Shown piece by piece: positions 34,836 through 43,475 of a stretch of 64,000 bases of DNA. The stretch covers positions 48,678 through 112,677 of the forward strand of contig VFYV01000004.1 of assembly GCA_016871395.1 (NCBI GenBank), written 5' to 3'. Positions within the stretch are counted from its first letter, which is position 1. The number at the start of each line of letters is the position of its first letter. The translations under genes were made by a program, and so were the position numbers. The notes below the pieces were generated by a model. It was not told where the DNA came from, did not search any database, and saw nothing but the letters and a program-made list of their open reading frames with translations. Origin of the DNA: Actinomycetota bacterium (GTDB lineage: Bacteria > Actinomycetota > Acidimicrobiia > Acidimicrobiales > Ilumatobacteraceae).

Positions 34836-36086
34836 TTACTTCCGCTCGGGAAGAGGAGCACTGTAGGACTGACCGCTGTCCAGATCGAATGCGGTGTGCA
34901 ACGAGCGAGCGGCACGCTCGAGATCGGCGGTGGCCACGACCACCGAGATACGAATGGTGGAGGTCGAGATCATCTGGATGTTCACGTCGTTGTCGGCCAA
35001 CGTACGAAACATTTTGGCCGCGACACCGGGGCTGGTTTTCATACCCGCACCCACCAAGGAGATCTTGGCGATGGAGTCATCGTTCACCACACCGGCGGCT
35101 CCGATCTTCTTGGCCATCTCGTCCACGATCGACTGCGCAACTTTGATGTCGGCTTTGGGGACCGTGAAGCTGATGTCGGTGAAACCATCAGCCGAGGTGT
35201 TCTGCACGATCATGTCGACGTTCACATTCGCCTGCGCCAACGGCTCGAAGAGCCCCGCCGACACACCCGGGCGATCGGGCACCTTGCGCACGGTGACCTT
35301 GGCTTCGCTCACATCGGTGACGACGCCGGAGATGATGGGATCTTCCATGGAAGGCTCCTGACTGGTGACCCAAGTGCCCGGCTCCCACGTGAAGCTGGAC
35401 CGAACATGGATGGGGACGTTGTGATTTCGGGCGAACTCGACCGAGCGCAGGGCCAACACCTTGCTGCCGGCACCGGCCATTTCGAGCATCTCGTCGAAAT
35501 TGATGCGTTGCAACTTTCGAGCCTGTGGCACGATGCGCGGATCGGCACTGAAGACCCCGGTGACGTCGGTGTAGATCTCGCAGCTATCGGCGTTCAATGC
35601 GGCGGCCAACGCCACAGCGGTGGTGTCGGACCCACCACGACCAAGGGTGGTGATCTCGCGTTCGGTACTCACACCCTGGAAACCGGCCACCACGCACACC
35701 TTGCCGTGGGCCAGCGCCTCGCGCGCACGGTCGCCCTTCACCTCCAGGATTTTGGCCTTGGTGTGGACCGTGTCGGTGATGATGCCCACTTGGCTACCCG
35801 TGAAGCTGACCGCCTCGATACCGAGGTCGGCCAGGGCCATGCACACGAGCGCCATGGAGATGCGCTCGCCGGTGGTGAGAAGCATGTCCATCTCGCGAGC
35901 TGGCTGGTTGGCCGACACGTCATTGGCCAATTTGATGAGGTTGTCGGTGGACTTGCCCATGGCCGAGACCACCACGACGACATCGTTGCCGTGGCGCTTG
36001 GTGAACGCCACGTGCTCCGCCACGGCGCGGATGCGCTCGGGATCGGCCACCGACGTGCCTCCGAATTTCTGGACAATCAACGCCAC
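34836..36086 (-). CDS. lysC: Aspartate kinase
   Basis: Phosphorylates aspartate, the first step of the aspartate-family amino acid pathway. The 416-residue protein has [13 protein letters not shown] at 7-19, [32 protein letters not shown] and [15 protein letters not shown]. Two C-terminal ACT domains (about 265-416; [19 protein letters not shown]) mediate feedback inhibition by lysine and/or threonine. No separate internal beta-subunit start was assigned, although actinobacterial lysC often has one. It heads the operon. Confidence 0.95.
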   Translation of the reverse strand: MALIVQKFGGTSVADPERIRAVAEHVAFTKRHGNDVVVVVSAMGKSTDNLIKLANDVSANQPAREMDMLLTTGERISMALVCMALADLGIEAVSFTGSQVGIITDTVHTKAKILEVKGDRAREALAHGKVCVVAGFQGVSTEREITTLGRGGSDTTAVALAAALNADSCEIYTDVTGVFSADPRIVPQARKLQRINFDEMLEMAGAGSKVLALRSVEFARNHNVPIHVRSSFTWEPGTWVTSQEPSMEDPIISGVVTDVSEAKVTVRKVPDRPGVSAGLFEPLAQANVNVDMIVQNTSADGFTDISFTVPKADIKVAQSIVDEMAKKIGAAGVVNDDSIAKISLVGAGMKTSPGVAAKMFRTLADNDVNIQMISTSTIRISVVVATADLERAARSLHTAFDLDSGQSYSAPLPERK

Positions 36087-36148
36087 AGGATCGTCAGGTT
36101 ATCTGCCGAGGGCCATCGCCAGCGTTGTACCGCTAGCCTTACTGTCTC

Positions 36149-36964
36149 GTGGGAACCGCCAAGAGAGAACGCAAAAAGTCCAATCGCCAACTCGGTCGCG
36201 AGCAGCAACTCCAGGCCGCACGACGCCAAAAGACCAGTCGTCGGATCATTCGCGCCGGCTCGGCGGTCGCCGTCATCGTGGCCATCTTCTTCGGCATCGC
36301 GTTCCTGACCGATGACGACGACAAGGACGCCCCCACCGACAGCACCTTCACCCCGACGAACGAGGTCACCGTGGTGCCCGCCGAGTTCGTCTACGGCACC
36401 ACCGAGTGCCCACCGGTGGAAGGCGCCGCCGAACAGACACAGCAGTTCTCCGACTCGTTCGCGCTCTGCATCGACCCCACCAAGACCTACACCGCGACCG
36501 TCAGCACCAACTTCGGCGACTACACGGCGGTGCTCGACGCGGCCAAGGCTCCCGGCACCGTCAACAACTTCGTCAGCCTGGCGCGATCGAAATACTTCGA
36601 CGGCACCAACTGCCACCGCGCCATTCCCGACTTCATGGTGCAGTGTGGTGACCCCACCGCCACCGGCTCCGGCGGTCCCGGCTACCAGTTCGCTGACGAA
36701 TTGCCCGCCGCGGGCGAATACAAGATCGGATCGTTGGCCATGGCCAACTCGGGTCCGGACACCAACGGCAGTCAGTTCTTCGTGATCACCGGTGCCCAGG
36801 GCGTGTCGTTGCCGCCGAGCTACACGCTGTTCGGTCAGGTCACCGACGGTCTCGACACCACCGTGTTCGACATGAACATGGCCGGCAACGACGATCCCAG
36901 CGCCAACGGTGTGCCGCCCAAGGGCGAGATCAAGATCATCTCGATCACCATCACCGAGTCCTGA
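36149..36964 (+). CDS. Membrane-anchored cyclophilin-type peptidyl-prolyl isomerase
   Basis: A 271-residue protein. The N terminus is strongly basic (KRERKKSNRQLGREQQLQAA), then one TM helix (about 38-54, AGSAVAVIVAIFFGIAFL) and an extracytoplasmic linker. The cyclophilin domain (about 115-270) follows: NNFVSLARSKYFDGTNCHRA, IPDFMVQCGDPTATGSGG, NGSQFFVIT and YTLFGQVTDGLD. The catalytic Arg of the FHRxI(P/V) motif is kept as CHRAIPDF. It probably assists folding of secreted proteins. GTG start at 36149; divergent from lysC. Confidence 0.92.
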   Translation: MGTAKRERKKSNRQLGREQQLQAARRQKTSRRIIRAGSAVAVIVAIFFGIAFLTDDDDKDAPTDSTFTPTNEVTVVPAEFVYGTTECPPVEGAAEQTQQFSDSFALCIDPTKTYTATVSTNFGDYTAVLDAAKAPGTVNNFVSLARSKYFDGTNCHRAIPDFMVQCGDPTATGSGGPGYQFADELPAAGEYKIGSLAMANSGPDTNGSQFFVITGAQGVSLPPSYTLFGQVTDGLDTTVFDMNMAGNDDPSANGVPPKGEIKIISITITES

Positions 36965-36968
36965 CTGG

Positions 36969-36999
36969 TCGGCGACTTGGTCCCTCGGGGACTCGCCGA
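36969..36999. terminator. Bidirectional terminator candidate
   Basis: Nested stem: TCGGCGA/TCGCCGA outside and GTCCC/GGGAC inside, in the 35-bp gap between two converging genes. No T-run. Confidence 0.5.
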
Positions 37000-38079
37000 T
37001 CACCCCAGACCGAACTCGCTCAACGTCACCGGACGGCCCTCGTCGATACTGCGGTGCGCGGCGGCGCCAACGGCCACGCTCCACAGTCCGTCTTCGACAC
37101 CCACCTCGGCTTCGGTTCCGTCGCGCACGGCGTCACAGAAGCGTGCCACCTCGACGTAACTGGCGCCGAAATGGAACCCGGCGTGGGCCACCGACGGATC
37201 CATCGGGGCCGCCACCGCGCGCAACGAGCGGTCGACGCGCGTGCCCACGTGCACCAGCCCGTCCCCGGGCAGGGCGGTTTCGGCCTTCCCTCGCGAACCC
37301 ACGGCCACGATCTCCTGTTCGTGGCGTCCCGCCTCGGCGAACATGCACAGATCCAGACTGGCCCGCACACCGTTGGCGTAGTCCACGATCACGTAGGCGT
37401 TGTCGAGGATGTCGCTGCGCTCGCCGTCGTACACCTCGTCGAGATGGTTCACGTCCTGCCCACCGCTGGCGAACACCCGCGTCGGCCTCGCACCCACGGC
37501 CAGGTTCATCAGATCGAAGAAGTGACAGCACTTCTCCACCAGGGTTCCACCGGTGTTGCGCGAGAAGCGGTTCCAGTTGTCCACCTTCACGAGGAAGGGG
37601 AACCGATGCTCGCGAATGGCCAACATCCGTAGGTCACCCAGCTCGCCGGAGCGGACGACGTCCAACAACGCCGCGATGGGCGCCATGTAGCGGTACTCGA
37701 GGCCGACCCAGGTGACGGCGCGCCGACGATTCGCCCCGTCGACCACCGCCACACAGTCCTCGACCGTGGTGCACATCGGCTTCTCCACGAGAACCGGGAG
37801 ATCGGTCGACAACACGTCGGCCAACACCGAGGCGTGCGTGTGATTGGGTGAGGCCACGATCACGGCGTCGATCGCGCCCGACGACAGCAGGTCGCGGTGA
37901 TCACGCAGGAACATCACCTCGGACGCGCGTTCGCCCAGATTGTCGCGGGCCCACCCGAGGGGAACCTCGTTCGGATCGCTCACCGCGGTGACGACGGCAC
38001 CCGGCAACGCGTTCACGTTGCGGATGTGCTCGCACCCCATCATGCCGGTGCCGATCACCCCCAGTCGCAGGTCGGTCAT
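37000..38079 (-). CDS. Gfo/Idh/MocA-family NAD(P)-dependent oxidoreductase
   Basis: A 359-residue oxidoreductase with the N-terminal Rossmann motif GVIGTGMMGCEHIRN near residue 7, VASPNHTH, and the family hallmark LVEKPMCT with the catalytic-region lysine. The C-terminal domain has WNRFSRNTGGTLVEKCCHFFDLMN. Substrates in this family are usually sugars or inositols at a secondary alcohol; the specific one is unknown. It appears monocistronic, between a converging cyclophilin gene and a terminator. Confidence 0.9.
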   Translation of the reverse strand: MTDLRLGVIGTGMMGCEHIRNVNALPGAVVTAVSDPNEVPLGWARDNLGERASEVMFLRDHRDLLSSGAIDAVIVASPNHTHASVLADVLSTDLPVLVEKPMCTTVEDCVAVVDGANRRRAVTWVGLEYRYMAPIAALLDVVRSGELGDLRMLAIREHRFPFLVKVDNWNRFSRNTGGTLVEKCCHFFDLMNLAVGARPTRVFASGGQDVNHLDEVYDGERSDILDNAYVIVDYANGVRASLDLCMFAEAGRHEQEIVAVGSRGKAETALPGDGLVHVGTRVDRSLRAVAAPMDPSVAHAGFHFGASYVEVARFCDAVRDGTEAEVGVEDGLWSVAVGAAAHRSIDEGRPVTLSEFGLG

Positions 38080-38107
38080 GGACCAACCGTACCCGTGAAC
38101 GCGAAGA

Positions 38108-38142
38108 GGGGGCGCCTCTCGGTCGACCCGAGAGGCACCCCC
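38108..38142 (-). terminator. Terminator of the secreted repeat-protein gene
   Basis: A long stem (GGGGG, one C-A mismatch, then GCCTCTCGG against CCGAGAGGC and CCCCC) with a 5-base loop, 22 bases beyond the stop codon of the leftward gene. No T-run. Confidence 0.6.
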
Positions 38143-38164
38143 TCCAGAACGCGTGGGGAATCGA

Positions 38165-40774
38165 CTACTGGTTGAAGTAGCCGTTCACGTCGGCGATCAG
38201 GTGGGCCTTGCCGTACACGTAGAAGCACACCTTGCCAGCCTGGCTCACCGGGGCGATCACCGCGTTCGGGACGGTCTGACCCGCCACGAAGTTCAGGTTC
38301 GACGCGTCCGGACGAGTGCCGCACGGGTACACCGTCACGAAACCACCCTCGTCGGGAGCCTCACCGGACACCACCGTCACGTTCAACGACACCGCACCCA
38401 CACCGGTGGCCGGAACACCGTTCTTGCCCACTACCGTGAACTCCAGCGCCGTTCCGTTGCCGCGACCGTCACCGATCTTGCTGGTACCCACGGCACCGAT
38501 GTTCTGACGGGTGTCGAACTGGCGAGCCGGGGTCAAGGCGTTGAAACCCGACGAACCGAAGTAGCCGTTCACGTCGGCGATCAGGTGGGCCTTGCCGTAC
38601 ACGTAGAAGCACACCTTGCCGGCCTGGCTGACGGGAGTGATCACCGCGTTGGGCACGGTCTGACCCGCCACGAAGTTCAGGTTCGACGCGTCCGGACGAG
38701 TGCCGCACGGGTACACCGTCACGAAGCCACCCTCGTCGGGAGCTTCACCGGACACCACCGTCACGTTCAACGACACCGCACCCACGTTCGAGGCCGGCAC
38801 GCCACCGTTTCCGGTCACCGTGAACTCCAGCGGGGTTCCGTTGCCGCGACCGTCACCGATCTTGCTGGTACCCACACCACCGATGTTCTGACGGGTGTCG
38901 AACAGTCGGGCCGGCGACACCGAATTGAAACCCAACCCGGAAGTGAAGTACCCGTTCACGTCGGCCAACAGGTGGGCCTTGCCGTACACGTAGAAGCACA
39001 CCTTGCCGGCCTGGCTGACGGGAGTGATCACCGCGTTCGGGACGGTTTGACCCGCCACGAAGTTCAGGTTCGACGCGTCCGGACGGGTGCCGCACGGGTA
39101 CACCGTCACGAAGCCGCCCTCGTCGGGAGCCTCACCGGACACCACCGTCACGTTCAACGACACCGCACCGATGGTGGACGCCGATGCCGGCAATCCGCCC
39201 TTGTTCAGCACCGTGAACTCCAGCGGGGTTCCGTTGCCGCGACCGTCACCGATCTTGCTGGTACCCACACCACCGATGTTCTGACGGGTGTCGAACACGC
39301 GCGTCGGCGCCAGAGCCGTGAACGACGACGACGAAGCGGTGAAAGGCACCATGAACAAGTCGATGTCCGCGGACCCACCGGCCGCACCACGGATGTTGCT
39401 GGCGCCCGAGGCCACCAGCACCACTCCCTGGCCGGTGGTGGCGTCGTAGTCGAGGTCGGCGAGCGAACTGTTCGCGTCGGCCGCGTTACCGGCCGCGTTG
39501 GACGAGATCAACTGCGTCGTGCGCAACACCGTGTCGTACAGGAACACGTCGAGACGGTTGTTGCTGTCGTTCGCCGATATGAAATCGTCGTTCGATTCGT
39601 ACGCGATGAACCGACAGTCGGCCGAGATCCGCGGTGCGGTGGCCGAGGTGGCCGCCTGACCCGTCGTGATCTTGCTCACCAGGCTCACCACCGGGCTGGC
39701 CCCGCGGTTGTCCCACAGGTACACGCCCTCGGCGGGACCGGTGTTGCCGGCCAACAAGTCGAATCCCGAGTTGGCCTTGAAGGCCACGCAGCGGCCATCG
39801 GCCGAGATCGCCGGGGCGTACTCGGTGTCGATCAGCGACGACGTCGAGGCCGTGCCGTTGGGCTTCACACTGCCGTACGCCGCCGAGGTCACCGATGACG
39901 CACCGACGGTGCTGACCACCAGGCCACCAACCGTGCCCGACGAGCTCACCACGTCGGTCGCGTCGGTCACGAACGTCACCTTCGTTCCATCGGAGTTGAG
40001 CGCCGGCAGGTAGCCGCCACCCTCACCTCCACCGGATGCGAAGGCGCTGACCCACACCGCCGGAGTGCCGGTGCTGCCGATGGTGTTCATGTACACGTCG
40101 GGAGCGAAGTTCAGGTCGTCCACGTTGAAGTACTCGTCGGTGACGAAGGCCACCTTGGTGCAGTCGCTGCTGAACCGCGGTGAGTAGGCACCGTTGCTGG
40201 CCACCACGTTTGCCTCGAGGTCGACGTCGTACGAAATGCTGAGCACCGACACGGTGACGGCGTTGGCCTGCGCGAACTCGTCGAACGTTCCGTCGGCATC
40301 GGCATCTCGGTCGATCACGTACACGTCGGGAGCACCGTTGGCATCGCTGTCGTCGAACTCGTTCTCGGTCACGTACGCCACCCGACGACCCGTCGAGCAG
40401 ATGTCCGGGTCGTAGCTGTTCAGGCCCGAGCCGCCCTGTGCGCCGTTGGCCGCGACACTGAGACGCGTCACGGTGGTCCCGTTGGTGACGAACACGTCCG
40501 AGGCTCCGTTTGTGTCGCCGGTGACGAGGTCACTCGACAGAGACTCGAAGGCCGTCCAACGGGTGCCCGTCGATGTGAGCGTGGTGGATACTCCACCGGC
40601 GTCACCGACACCGGCCTCACCGACACCACCGTTGGGATCACCACCACCGGTGTCGAGCACCAAGCGGGTGGCGGTGGCCAGGGTGGCCGCCGAGGCGGGT
40701 GCGGACCCCACCGCACCCGCCCCGAGCGAAGCCACCAGACCGCCCAGGACGAGATAACTGAAACTCTTCTTCAT
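38165..40774 (-). CDS. Large secreted protein: beta-propeller-like region plus three tandem C-terminal repeats
   Basis: An 869-residue protein with a Sec signal peptide ending at about residue 29 (SAPASA). Residues 40-470 contain at least four PD40/TolB-like blades with the pattern P-x-x-S-x-D-x-x-x-v-A-F (such as PAISADGRCVAF and PRISADCRFIAY), suggesting a beta-propeller. Residues about 485-869 are three near-identical 128-residue modules, each with RxFDTRQNIGxVGTSKIGDG, VGAVSLNVTVVSGEAPDEGG and a final ADVNGYF. Modules of this type are frequent in secreted proteins of Acidimicrobiia; their role is unknown. No LPXTG motif or TM anchor is visible. AGGAGG lies 4 bases before the ATG. It follows the PstS-like gene by 35 bases and probably shares its transcript. 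Confidence 0.85.
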   Translation of the reverse strand: MKKSFSYLVLGGLVASLGAGAVGSAPASAATLATATRLVLDTGGGDPNGGVGEAGVGDAGGVSTTLTSTGTRWTAFESLSSDLVTGDTNGASDVFVTNGTTVTRLSVAANGAQGGSGLNSYDPDICSTGRRVAYVTENEFDDSDANGAPDVYVIDRDADADGTFDEFAQANAVTVSVLSISYDVDLEANVVASNGAYSPRFSSDCTKVAFVTDEYFNVDDLNFAPDVYMNTIGSTGTPAVWVSAFASGGGEGGGYLPALNSDGTKVTFVTDATDVVSSSGTVGGLVVSTVGASSVTSAAYGSVKPNGTASTSSLIDTEYAPAISADGRCVAFKANSGFDLLAGNTGPAEGVYLWDNRGASPVVSLVSKITTGQAATSATAPRISADCRFIAYESNDDFISANDSNNRLDVFLYDTVLRTTQLISSNAAGNAADANSSLADLDYDATTGQGVVLVASGASNIRGAAGGSADIDLFMVPFTASSSSFTALAPTRVFDTRQNIGGVGTSKIGDGRGNGTPLEFTVLNKGGLPASASTIGAVSLNVTVVSGEAPDEGGFVTVYPCGTRPDASNLNFVAGQTVPNAVITPVSQAGKVCFYVYGKAHLLADVNGYFTSGLGFNSVSPARLFDTRQNIGGVGTSKIGDGRGNGTPLEFTVTGNGGVPASNVGAVSLNVTVVSGEAPDEGGFVTVYPCGTRPDASNLNFVAGQTVPNAVITPVSQAGKVCFYVYGKAHLIADVNGYFGSSGFNALTPARQFDTRQNIGAVGTSKIGDGRGNGTALEFTVVGKNGVPATGVGAVSLNVTVVSGEAPDEGGFVTVYPCGTRPDASNLNFVAGQTVPNAVIAPVSQAGKVCFYVYGKAHLIADVNGYFNQ
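38174..39310 (-). repeat. Three tandem intragenic DNA repeats of about 384-387 bp
   Basis: The segment beginning GTAGCCGTTCACGTCGGCGA recurs at 38177 and 38561, and with slight change at 38948, giving spacings of 384 and 387 bases. Long stretches are identical at DNA level, including third codon positions, indicating recent duplication or gene conversion. Copy number could vary by recombination. Confidence 0.92.
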
Positions 40775-40809
40775 CAGTCCTCCTTGAGATTGATGGTCGA
40801 ACCGACGGA

Positions 40810-42435
40810 TCAGAGCTGCTTGTTCAAGCGGCAGTAGGACTGGCCCAACGCACCGTTGGTCGGGTCGGTCGCGGCCAGGGGCAACGGCTTCAAGCCGTAG
40901 GCGGCGATGATCTTGCGGGCGGTGAGGTCACCGCAGATGAAGCCGGGCACACCGCCGACGGCCACACCGGTGTCGACCGTGTCGCCGTCGAAGTTGCAGT
41001 CGTCGGTGCCACCCTCGATGCCGTCGCTACAACCAGCGGGCTGGGTCGAGACACCGACGAAGCGACGCGAGTCCTCCACGCGCGGATAGATGTTGCCCGC
41101 ACCGTTGTTGAGACCCACGTAGTTGTACACCAGACGAGTTCCCTCGAATCGGGCGGTCGTCTCGTTGATGCTGCTGAACGACGGACGCTTGAGGTCACCG
41201 GAGTTGGCGAACTTTCCGAACACCGCTCCGTTGCGCTTGTCGGTCTCCAAAGCCTTGGCCTGGATCACCCAACGGCTGTAGCCGTAGAAGCAGATCGCAT
41301 CGGGCTTGTTGGCGTCGGAAACGTTGCGGCAATCGTGCTCCTGCACCTGGGTGAAAGGAGTGAAACTGGTGGCCGGATTTCCGTCCACGTTCACGCCGTT
41401 GTAGCCGTCGCAGTTGGCCAGGAAGTCCGAGTCGTTGTTGCTCGCCTTGCCGATCAACGTGGTCGCCACGTCAGTGCCGGTACCCGATCCCAACTGCACG
41501 CGGTAGGCGCGGATCGGATCGGTGTCGCTGGTGTTTCCGGTGACGTCACCCCACAGCGAGTACTCGGGATAGCCGGGGATACGATCGCCGACCTGATCGG
41601 CGGTTCCGCTGTTGTTCGGATCCACGCGGGTCGCGCTGGCGGGCAGACAGGTGTAGATCTTGCCCAACTGGGTCTTGGTCAAGCCGGTCTGAGCCACGCC
41701 GTGGTCGTTGCCACTGAAGTAGGTCCAGTCGATGGCGTCGAGAGCGAACGCCCAACCCTCCAACTTCGCACTGACCGAACGCGAGGACGAGCGAGCGATG
41801 TCGATGCAGGCCGAGTTCACCTGGCCTCCGGGGCTGGAGGCGCCGTTGTAGAACACGCCGTTCTGAGCGGTTCCCTCGACGGCACCACGGCCGTTGCCGG
41901 ATCCGTTCGGCGGCACGAGGCCGAGGTACCAGGTCTCACCGATGTCGGTGGTGTCGGTGTCACCGTTCAGGTCGGCAGTGGCGATGGTGCCGCCTTCCCA
42001 CGTCGCGGGCGTGCCCACCGCGCCGTCACCGGTGTCACCGTCGGTGTTCAGGTCGCGCGACCCGTAGCCACCGAACACCATGTTCACCTTGCAGTCGTTG
42101 TCGGCCGGCAACACGATGCCACCGGGCCACGTGCTTCGGGCGTCGGCCAACCACGCCTTGTTCGCCGACGTGGCGGTGGCCTCACCGAGCTCGACGTTCG
42201 GGTTCGCCGCCAGAAGCGGCGGGATGTTCACCGCACGGTCCTTGTCGGGGTTGTACCGCGCGTTCGTGTTATGGGCGGCCGACAGGGCCTCCATCACGAA
42301 GGTCGTGGTGTCCGAACCCGCGATACCGAGAATGTCCTTCTGGCTTCCGTCGGCACCGGCGTTCACTTGCGAGGGCATGGCGCACAGACTGAGCACCGAG
42401 GCGATGCCCACTGCTGAACCGAGCAGCTTCTTCAC
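40810..42435 (-). CDS. Secreted PstS-like periplasmic-binding-fold protein
   Basis: A 541-residue secreted protein with signal peptide MKKLLGSAVGIASVLSLCAM... cleaved near residue 26. ILGIAGSDTTTFVMEALS near residue 36 resembles the start of PstS-type binding proteins, which contact phosphate through Ser/Thr/Asp. Further fold-like segments are ACIDIARSSSR and ALDAIDWTYFSG, and TKTQLGKIYTCLPA recalls the PstS region that leads into GSGT. It carries about a dozen cysteines, probably disulfide bonded. No membrane anchor is seen. The GTG at 42435 has AGGAG 7 bases upstream, and a PhoP-box-like element lies 63 bases upstream. Phosphate binding is inferred from the locus. Confidence 0.75.
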   Translation of the reverse strand: MKKLLGSAVGIASVLSLCAMPSQVNAGADGSQKDILGIAGSDTTTFVMEALSAAHNTNARYNPDKDRAVNIPPLLAANPNVELGEATATSANKAWLADARSTWPGGIVLPADNDCKVNMVFGGYGSRDLNTDGDTGDGAVGTPATWEGGTIATADLNGDTDTTDIGETWYLGLVPPNGSGNGRGAVEGTAQNGVFYNGASSPGGQVNSACIDIARSSSRSVSAKLEGWAFALDAIDWTYFSGNDHGVAQTGLTKTQLGKIYTCLPASATRVDPNNSGTADQVGDRIPGYPEYSLWGDVTGNTSDTDPIRAYRVQLGSGTGTDVATTLIGKASNNDSDFLANCDGYNGVNVDGNPATSFTPFTQVQEHDCRNVSDANKPDAICFYGYSRWVIQAKALETDKRNGAVFGKFANSGDLKRPSFSSINETTARFEGTRLVYNYVGLNNGAGNIYPRVEDSRRFVGVSTQPAGCSDGIEGGTDDCNFDGDTVDTGVAVGGVPGFICGDLTARKIIAAYGLKPLPLAATDPTNGALGQSYCRLNKQL

Positions 42436-42497
42436 GTGTGTCTCCTAGAGGTGAGGAAATGTCGAACGATTTCGACACCTCATCCTCAATCAGCAAC

Positions 42498-42536
42498 GTG
42501 AACCCGGAACCAGAACGACCTGTCCGGAAGGTGAAC
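42498..42536. promoter_or_regulatory. PHO-box-like element upstream of the secreted PstS-like gene
   Basis: On the minus strand two GTTCAC half-sites (plus-strand 42536-42531 and 42503-42498) are exactly 33 bases apart, three turns of the 11-bp PhoP repeat. The first reads GTTCACCTTCC, identical to the second unit of the PHO box at 45560. The intervening units are degenerate, so this is weaker. Confidence 0.45.
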
Positions 42537-42572
42537 AGTGTCTGTGCAGTTGGAAACGGCTGTGGTCGACCG

Positions 42573-43475
42573 TCAGAGCGCGGCCGGGCCGGTCAAGGAC
42601 AACGCGGACCAGGTTTCCACGGCGATCCACATGGCCACCGGAGACACGACCATCCACGCCACGCGCTGTCCCACCTGGCGCACCACGAACGGGTGGGCCA
42701 GGGCGATCAACGCCGCCACGAACAGCCACACCGCCACCTGCAACCACGAGGAGGAGTCGCCCACCAGTCCCAGCTCGTCGGACGACGTCACGTGTTCGAT
42801 CGATGTTCCGGCCGGAAGAACCGGGGACGTCAATCCGGCGCGCACCACCAAGCGATCGTTGCCATCGACGACCGTGGACAGGATCAACATGTGTCCCTCG
42901 CCCTCGAACGCCGCCATGTCTCGCGACGCTCGCACCGTGACATCCAGAACCTCGTACGAGTGTTCACCCTGACCGGTCGTGGCGGTGATCGAGTCGCCCA
43001 CCTCCACTTCGTCCAGATTGGCGAACTCGGCACCATGATTACGACTACGACCCAAAACCGCCGACACCCCGGGTTGACCGGGGAGTGCCGAACCGATCAA
43101 GTGACCGGCACCTTTCGACAACTGTTCGGCGGTCGTGCCCTCAACCACCACCGCACGGACACCGCGGGCGGGAATCTCGATCAAGCCGATGGGAGTTCCC
43201 ACCGCGATGGGATTCGACACCGGAGCGACACCATTGATCAGGTCGGACGCCAGTTGTTCCTCCAACATGGTCGAGCGACGTTCGTGAACGAGCGGGGCGA
43301 TCACCGATCCGAACACGATCGAACCGAACGAGAACACCAACAGAACGACGGCCACGCGACGAGCGAGTCGAACTTTCGTCGAAGGTGTTCGGGGTGCTTC
43401 GACGAGCGGATCCACCATCGGAATTCCGAAGACGTCGTGTTCGAGGATCTCCGCTCGGGTGTCGATGTCGCTCAT
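42573..43475 (-). CDS. Sortase-fold membrane protein lacking the catalytic His and Cys
   Basis: A 300-residue protein with an N-terminal TM (about 41-62), an extracytoplasmic sortase-like domain (about 95-225) and two C-terminal TM segments (about 247-262 and 272-290). The order VEGTTAEQLSKGAGHLIG, LPGQPGVSAVLGRSRNHGAE, FANLDEVEVGDSI, LILSTVVDGNDRLVVRA matches sortase class D/E. The usual GH(R) histidine is Arg143 and the TLTTC cysteine is Val202; only the region of the Arg (Arg208/Arg212) remains. It cannot be a normal transpeptidase. The ATG overlaps the stop of the upstream anchored PstS-like gene (ATGA), implying a joint function. Confidence 0.8.
   Translation of the reverse strand: MSDIDTRAEILEHDVFGIPMVDPLVEAPRTPSTKVRLARRVAVVLLVFSFGSIVFGSVIAPLVHERRSTMLEEQLASDLINGVAPVSNPIAVGTPIGLIEIPARGVRAVVVEGTTAEQLSKGAGHLIGSALPGQPGVSAVLGRSRNHGAEFANLDEVEVGDSITATTGQGEHSYEVLDVTVRASRDMAAFEGEGHMLILSTVVDGNDRLVVRAGLTSPVLPAGTSIEHVTSSDELGLVGDSSSWLQVAVWLFVAALIALAHPFVVRQVGQRVAWMVVSPVAMWIAVETWSALSLTGPAAL

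Noticed and set aside
38174..39310. CRISPR array
   Set aside because: The repeats are about 385 bp, contiguous and in frame within a coding sequence. There are no short repeats with unique spacers.
38153..39898. 581-codon plus-strand frame with repeated RVHRHE-like segments across the repeat region
   Set aside because: The periodicity is the antisense image of the tandem repeats in the secreted protein gene, which has a signal peptide and a strong ribosome-binding site.
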